From Beaufortia kweichowensis (Eukaryota; Chordata; Actinopteri; Cypriniformes; Gastromyzontidae), in NCBI GenBank assembly GCA_019155185.1, contig CM032805.1:1136031-1200030 (forward strand): DNA of 64,000 nt, in the 5' to 3' direction. Numbering within the stretch: the first letter of the stretch is position 1; each line of letters opens with the position of its first letter. Below are positions 60,901 to 64,000 of the stretch, one piece after another. The position numbers were made by a program, and so were the translations under genes. The notes under the pieces were generated by a model. It searched no databases, had not been told where the DNA came from, and was given only the letters and a program-made list of their open reading frames with translations.

Positions 60901-63412
60901 ATAGCTCTGTATGCATTATTACCGCCTTCATTTATCCTTATGTTAGTGCTGTATAAATATGCCCTATAGTTGTGCTATTATTATAAAGCAAATCGACAAA
61001 CTTGGTGTCTGTAAACTGCATATAAATATAAATCTTTGGTTATTGACATCTCAGGACTGAGGTGACTTTTAAAAAATGACATTCTCACTAGACTGCTAAG
61101 CATCAGTTTTACACATTACCTCTTTCAGATCAAAAATAAAATAGTTTTTATCGATAGGTTGTTACAGCCATTGCTGCAAATTAAACTTAACTTGCATGAA
61201 ACCAATAATCATTATTTTATGTTAATGTTTATCTGCCATAGCTGATTCTGACCCCTGAGTTCCCGTTCAAGCTCAGCAGTAGGGTGATACAAGTTCTAGT
61301 TGGCGTCTTCCTTTATCATGACTTTTCTGTTCAAAGTTTTATTAAGGGTCTACAGGTGAGTCATACATATAGTGCTATGCCTGTTCAAGTCATGTTTATA
61401 TTGTTTCTTTGTCCATGTCATGTTCTGTCATTATTTGAGAAATATTCGTACAATGCTTAAAAGGATAGTTCACCCCAAAATACAAATGATTTTGTTATTT
61501 ACTCACCCTCATGTCATGTCAAACCTGTATGACATTCACTTCTATTGTATCTTGTGTCCTAGAAGGAATCATAATGACATAAGAGTGAACAAATGATGAC
61601 ATCATTCTTTAATGTTTTATTTTACTGTATTGTGTATTGTACCGTGAAAAAATGCTTGAGGTATATCATTGTCTTGCAGCTCTCCATATTGGAGCACTTT
61701 AATAGCCAGCCTCTCAGTGTCCTTTGCTGCAAAAAGCAGGATGCTTTGCTTCATGCCAAAATGTTGAGCCATCAAAATGTGGAAAGAATCCGTCATCTCC
61801 CCTCCTTCATGAGGTATGCACAGAAATATTAACTTGTCTGAGAATTACAGTAACTTTTCTGCAATTATACACTCAGTTCTTCTGACGCTGTAGGTATGTG
61901 GAAACTCAGGAACCACAAGACCAGGTTCTGCTGCTTACAAGTGATGAACATGTCAAGGTAACGTTTTCTTTTTTTCTGTATTATTACATTCCCTGGTTCT
62001 TGCTGATGGCAATTATGTATCCCCTGTGATTTTCCAACTTTGCTCATATAATCTTCAGACCGAGCCACGCACAAATGACCGAACAGATTTTTTATATCTG
62101 TTTATAATAAATGTGTTTCTGATGTTGAGTATTGTGGTCTCCCGAATAGATTCTTAATGTGTGTGATTTACTTCACAGTGTGAATAGTATCTGTATTTCG
62201 CCTCTCGTCCTGAAGATGGCGCTATCATTCAAGTTTTATCCACTTAAAACAAAATGAGTATGCTCTAGTAACTGTTAGTTTAATGGAAAGTTACTATGTG
62301 TTGTGTACACAACATCCAATAAAAGGCTTTATGGGTCTGTAAATTTGAAAGTTGTTCATGGATCTGATGAGATGAAGAGCTAGTTTTCATCAGCATAACA
62401 ATGAAAACTGACTTCATTTCTTCTATATTCTCTAGTATTACAGCGTATGTAACAACTGTGGGAAATGGGTATCTTGGTATATAGGAACCTTAAAACTATA
62501 ATGCTCTTTTGGTGATTTTTTTTCAGGAAGTATGTCAAAAATTCCTGAAGAATCTTCATAAATACCACAAGAATTACTATCCCATTCTCCAGTGTCTGCA
62601 CTCTTTGACGTCAGTGCTGCCTAAGTGTCCACTGGGAAAACATGTAAGTAGGTGTTTTTAATGGCAAATAATCAGTTTTTGGGTTGCATTACCGGTGCAT
62701 TTGTTTCCTCATTGAAGTTTTACAGATGAAAAAACTTGGCAAAAAATACATAAAATGAATGATGTGAACGTGGTGAAATCCAAGATGAATGACGCTGCAA
62801 AACCACCTTTCATGAATAAAAGCACTTACTGATGTTTGAACAAACATTGATTTTTAGAAAACTTTAAATAAATATTTTTCTTTAATTGTATTTTGCAACA
62901 AAAGTATTATGTAAATATTATGCTTATAGATCCGAGAGCTCCATGTAACCTGCAATGAAAAGAATGTGTGGGAGACAGAGGAGTATCATTCAGCCATGCA
63001 GCTTTTGAGGTAACACGAGATCAGAAATGACATTTTGGGTTATGAAAAGAAAAATCAAAAACTGAATCAATTTTAAATTGAATTTAGTATGTAAATTTTT
63101 TTATAAAAGTTAGTTTATAAAAGTTAAGATTCACTTAAGATTTTTTTTAGATATTTAATCTATTGCTTATAGTTAATATGTTTCCTGTACAGCTGCTTTG
63201 TTACAATGAGTATTGTAAAACTATGAAGTTGAGTTCCAGTGCCGCACCAATTTTGATATTTTATTCATTTCTCTGCAGGATTCTAGCAAAAGATGAGCTT
63301 GTTGCAGCTTTACACGGGTGTGTTGGAATTCTTAAATCAGCCAGTAGCAAGAAAATGCAGATTGTGCTCAAACAAGTGGAAGAATTTGTCGTCAGATTGA
63401 AAGAGCTGGAAA
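54883..63412 (+). CDS. orc3: Origin recognition complex subunit 3 (5' part, 14 recognised exons; continues past the window)
   Basis: ORC3 is the ORC subunit that pairs tightly with ORC2 in the nuclear complex that marks replication origins and loads MCM2-7. The spliced product starts MGETSSVSK-GCFVFKSATKKRKRQG, matching the ORC3 N terminus (SxSKGCFVFK, then a basic cluster). Further family landmarks are REIPTAALMLGVNV (about residues 96-108), VVIFRDFEAF (the Walker-B-like strand of the AAA+-like fold, which in ORC3 lacks catalytic motifs), FGIATSPSAVQQRLPHSVSS, FLYHDFSVQSFIKGLQ, HFNSQPLSVLCC, RLPSF-type RHLPSFMRYVE, KYHKNYYPILQCLHSL and LAKDELVAALHGC. About 490 codons are present against roughly 710 in vertebrate ORC3, so the C-terminal third lies beyond 64000. 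The ATG has a good context (G at -3, G at +4). All introns between recognised exons are GT-AG and exon phases agree, except between exon 3 and the exon at 56443 (see microexon entry). No frameshift or internal stop was found in the exons. Confidence 0.95.
55011..55062 (+). CDS. orc3: orc3 exon 2
   Basis: Acceptor tttgtttcag; encodes GCFVFKSATKKRKRQGI plus one base; donor gtaagt. KKRKR is a probable nuclear localisation signal. Intron 1 before it is only 101 nt. Confidence 0.9.
55164..55254 (+). CDS. orc3: orc3 exon 3
   Basis: Acceptor tcttctgcag, donor gtacac. Encodes GGYLVDDSDDNGRVALGSVR and then SSGKRLKCTQ, leaving two bases (AG). The acidic DDSDDN and the SSGKRLK segment correspond in place to the variable linker before the FETYQLIW-like segment of other ORC3 proteins. 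Confidence 0.75.
55527..55536 (+). other. orc3: Candidate 10-nt microexon of orc3
   Basis: TTCTTCTTGT is preceded by a pyrimidine-rich tract and acceptor (TCTTTTATCATTGTAG) and followed by a strong donor GTAAGA. Its length is 3n+1, exactly what is needed to join exon 3 (two leftover bases) to the phase-0 exon at 56443, giving S-S-S-C between TQ and VIQDQ. The match in frame and both splice sites could still be chance; the conserved tryptophan-bearing segment expected here is not encoded by it. Confidence 0.25.
55842..55925 (+). repeat. Dispersed fish repeat fragment
   Basis: TTTCAATTAAATTTGATTTA ... CACAAAGTTCATTGTACCAA then AGCAGCTGTACAGG is a degraded copy of the same repeat type seen better preserved at 63757 onward (TTCAAAGCAGCTTTACAG). 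It lies inside an orc3 intron. Confidence 0.5.
56443..56575 (+). CDS. orc3: orc3 exon at 56443 (exon 4, or 5 if the microexon is real)
   Basis: Acceptor ttgtttccacag, donor gtatgt. Encodes VIQDQLNKKVLDNLVQFIKK through REIPTAALML plus one base. The helix and the REIPTAAL motif leading into the AAA+-like core are strongly ORC3-like. Confidence 0.95.
56576..57912 (+). other. orc3 intron with a MITE
   Basis: AT-rich intron. Apart from the 570-bp inverted-repeat element at 57208-57777 and a short (TA)n at about 57012-57025, nothing was recognised. Confidence 0.6.
57208..57777. mobile_element. Non-autonomous DNA transposon (MITE), 570 bp
   Basis: Perfect 18-bp terminal inverted repeats CTGTGTCCGAAACCGCTC (57208-57225) and GAGCGGTTTCGGACACAG (57760-57777). 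Subterminal parts are also partly inverted (AGTGCACTATATAT near 57272 against TAGTGCACTATATAGG near 57738). No transposase frame is present. The ends are typical of an abundant fish MITE; I could not make out a clear target-site duplication, so the superfamily is left open. Confidence 0.8.
57913..58017 (+). CDS. orc3: orc3 exon 5 (counted without the microexon)
   Basis: Acceptor ttttttaacag, donor gtgtgt. Encodes GVNVMDHTMTFRSLCNLLQE and then SVTPFVVSVHAKECA. GVNVxDHxxTF and VTPxVVSxxAKxC are conserved in ORC3. Confidence 0.95.
58136..58281 (+). CDS. orc3: orc3 exon 6
   Basis: Acceptor tcttttctag, donor gtaaga. Encodes VVKLLIQRVLEQLMGRGSTL, the acidic stretch DEEQEDETS and LRTQCSIRDLCQWYKTVK. 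The W-Y-x-T-V end matches ORC3; the acidic middle is in a variable part of the family. Confidence 0.93.
58282..59978 (+). other. orc3 intron 6, about 1.7 kb
   Basis: AT-rich. It includes a very T-rich stretch at about 59200-59480 whose plus-strand open frame (F/I/L/V-rich) is compositional, and a short direct repeat of TTACAT at 59743-59770. No exon, RNA gene or well-defined mobile element was recognised. Confidence 0.5.
59979..60088 (+). CDS. orc3: orc3 exon 7
   Basis: Acceptor cttttgtag, donor gtgaaa. Encodes KPDMTGGVQWSLPIVVIFRD and FEAFNLQALQDFILIC. VVIFRDFEAF is the Walker-B-position strand of the ORC3 AAA+-like domain, and QDFIxIxS is conserved. Confidence 0.95.
60089..60586 (+). other. 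orc3 intron 7, nothing recognised
   Basis: AT-rich, no exon or repeat element seen. Confidence 0.5.
60587..60746 (+). CDS. orc3: orc3 exon 8
   Basis: Acceptor tatttacag, donor gtaaat. Encodes SQYTQELPLIFIFGIATSPS, then AVQQRLPHSVSSLLCIEVFH and SLSCTQHLASVFDK. FGIATSP, LPHxVSSLLCIE and SLSC are the most diagnostic ORC3 motifs in the window. The middle of the exon is noticeably GC-richer than the flanking introns. Confidence 0.97.
60747..61241 (+). other. orc3 intron 8, nothing recognised
   Basis: AT-rich, no exon or repeat element seen. Confidence 0.5.
61242..61355 (+). CDS. orc3: orc3 exon 9
   Basis: Acceptor atctgccatag, donor gtgagt; 38 codons in phase 0. Encodes LILTPEFPFKLSSRVIQVLV and GVFLYHDFSVQSFIKGLQ. 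FPFK and FLYHDFSVQxFIKGLQ are hallmark ORC3 sequence. Confidence 0.97.
61456..61620 (+). repeat. Cyprinid-type dispersed repeat (AAAGGATAGTTCACCC)
   Basis: Starts AAAAGGATAGTTCACCCC and continues TTTACTCACCCTCATGTCAT and CAAACCTGTATGACATTC, the layout of a very common cyprinid element. The right end (GAGTGAACAAATGATGACAT) is a decayed partner of the left end in inverted orientation. It lies in orc3 intron 9 (61356-61679), which holds nothing else recognisable. Confidence 0.65.
61680..61813 (+). CDS. orc3: orc3 exon 10
   Basis: Acceptor tcttgcag, donor gtatgc. Encodes LSILEHFNSQPLSVLCCKKQ, then DALLHAKMLSHQNVERIRHL and PSFM. LEHFxSQPLSVLCC and IRxLPSF are conserved in ORC3. Confidence 0.97.
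61894..61957 (+). CDS. orc3: orc3 exon 11
   Basis: Acceptor gctgtag, donor gtaacg. Encodes RYVETQEPQDQVLLLTSDEH plus VK (first codon split with exon 10). The intron before it is only 80 nt. Confidence 0.95.
61958..62526 (+). other. orc3 intron 11, nothing recognised
   Basis: No exon or clear repeat element seen; ends with a T-rich tract before the acceptor at 62526. Confidence 0.5.
62527..62643 (+). CDS. orc3: orc3 exon 12
   Basis: Acceptor tttttttcag, donor gtaagt; 39 codons in phase 0. Encodes EVCQKFLKNLHKYHKNYYPI, then LQCLHSLTSVLPKCPLGKH. LHxYHxNYxxxLxCLHxxTSxLPKxPLG is conserved in ORC3. Confidence 0.97.
62930..63009 (+). CDS. orc3: orc3 exon 13
   Basis: Acceptor tgcttatag, donor gtaaca. 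Encodes IRELHVTCNEKNVWETEEYH and SAMQLL. IREL, CxEKNxW and EEYxxxxQLL match ORC3. The flanking introns (62644-62929 and 63010-63278) show nothing else. Confidence 0.95.
63279..63412 (+). CDS. orc3: orc3 exon 14 (last exon in the window)
   Basis: Acceptor ttctctgcag, donor gtaagt. Encodes RILAKDELVAALHGCVGILK, then SASSKKMQIVLKQVEEFVVR and LKELE. LAKDEL is conserved. The exon ends one base into a codon, so the gene continues to the right, beyond 64000. Confidence 0.95.
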
Positions 63413-63756
63413 GTAAGTGATTTGGTCGTGCTTAAAATCACAATGTAACGGTGTTTGAAAATCTTTAATCAAAGGATCACTAGATCCCAAAATAAAGAAA
63501 ACTTTCTTGTGAGTTTTGTGACAGACAGATCTCTAGAGATTATGACATGTGCTGTAATCATTAAAAATATATAAGTGAGTCTATCGCTCTTCATTCTTCA
63601 TTGGAGGTTATGAGCCAGAGGCACTTCAAGACTACAGCGCTATATGCTTTGTTGATTTTAAATATGAGCAATAGTTTTGTTGCAACTTCCTTACAGTGAA
63701 GACGTTTGGTGTTATTTGTGCATGAAATTAGATGTAACTTTCAACAGCTGTACAGA
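63413..63756 (+). other. orc3 intron 14 (start), nothing recognised
   Basis: No exon seen before the repeat that starts at 63757. Confidence 0.4.
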
Positions 63757-64000
63757 GTTCAAGTTCAAGTTTATTTGTATAGAGCTTTAACAATGATGCA
63801 CTGTTTCAAAGCAGCTTTACAGCAGAATAAACAGAATGACAAGCAGGAAAATATAAAAGCTCATTTAATATCTAATATCAGCTCAGTCTCCTAGTGACCA
63901 ATCCAACACTGAACCCAAACTCCATTAATGAATCTATATATATATACATATATATGGAGAAAAACCCTTGGGAGAACCCAGACTCACTTGGAGGGTCATT
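63757..64000 (+). repeat. Dispersed fish repeat, cut by the window edge
   Basis: GTTCAAGTTCAAGTTTATTT ... CACTGTTTCAAAGCAGCTTT, then AACACTGAACCCAAACTCC, (TA)n and GGAGAAAAACCCTTGGGAGA. This ordered set of blocks is a widespread fish repeat. It lies in the orc3 intron after exon 14, and its right end is outside the window. Confidence 0.65.

Overview
The window is vertebrate nuclear DNA, most likely from a teleost and probably a cyprinid-type fish. The reasons are a multi-exon gene with GT-AG introns (orc3), a set of dispersed repeats typical of cyprinid genomes (a tRNA-derived SINE, a 570-bp MITE with CTGTGTCCGAAACCGCTC termini, and elements starting AAAGGATAGTTCACCC), and tRNA genes and relics with eukaryotic internal promoters. 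The species call is inference; no database search was possible.

Layout. (1) 1-1400: a tRNA-rich, repeat-rich stretch. It holds a LINE reverse-transcriptase relic, a tRNA-Lys 3'-end fragment, an almost intact tRNA-Ser(AGA) on the minus strand, and a roughly 455-bp tandem duplication in which each unit carries a tRNA-Ala-like gene (anticodons TGC and CGC) plus a second, half-length tRNA-like relic. (2) 1401-1500: a 100-N assembly gap, so the left flank may not be truly adjacent to what follows. (3) 1501-52677: about 51 kb of one uninterrupted minisatellite, always in the same orientation. It is built from the pentamer GTGTG (joined as GTGTGGTGTGG...) punctuated by the linker ACTTTA. By eye it alternates between near-perfect blocks and diverged, A/T-enriched blocks with a spacing near 4 kb, and at its right edge (52381-52677) it collapses to a 12/16-nt unit, AGGTGTGACTTT. 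(4) 52678-54880: unique DNA with tRNA relics (a tRNA-His lacking its T-arm, and a second copy of the tRNA-Lys-end module also found left of the array), a SINE, a long (GA)n tract and a GAA tract. (5) 54883-63412: the 5' part of orc3 (origin recognition complex subunit 3), 14 recognised exons, running off the right edge of the window. Dispersed repeats sit in its introns.

Functionally there is one recognisable protein-coding gene, orc3, and a small set of Pol III genes or relics. The long open frames inside the array (VWCGV-type translations) are by-products of a pentamer repeat and are not genes. The most unusual object is the array: its size, strand asymmetry, near-absence of CpG, domain-like periodicity and distinct terminal unit next to the orc3 promoter. 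Whether the domain pattern is biological or comes from assembly/polishing cannot be decided from the sequence alone.
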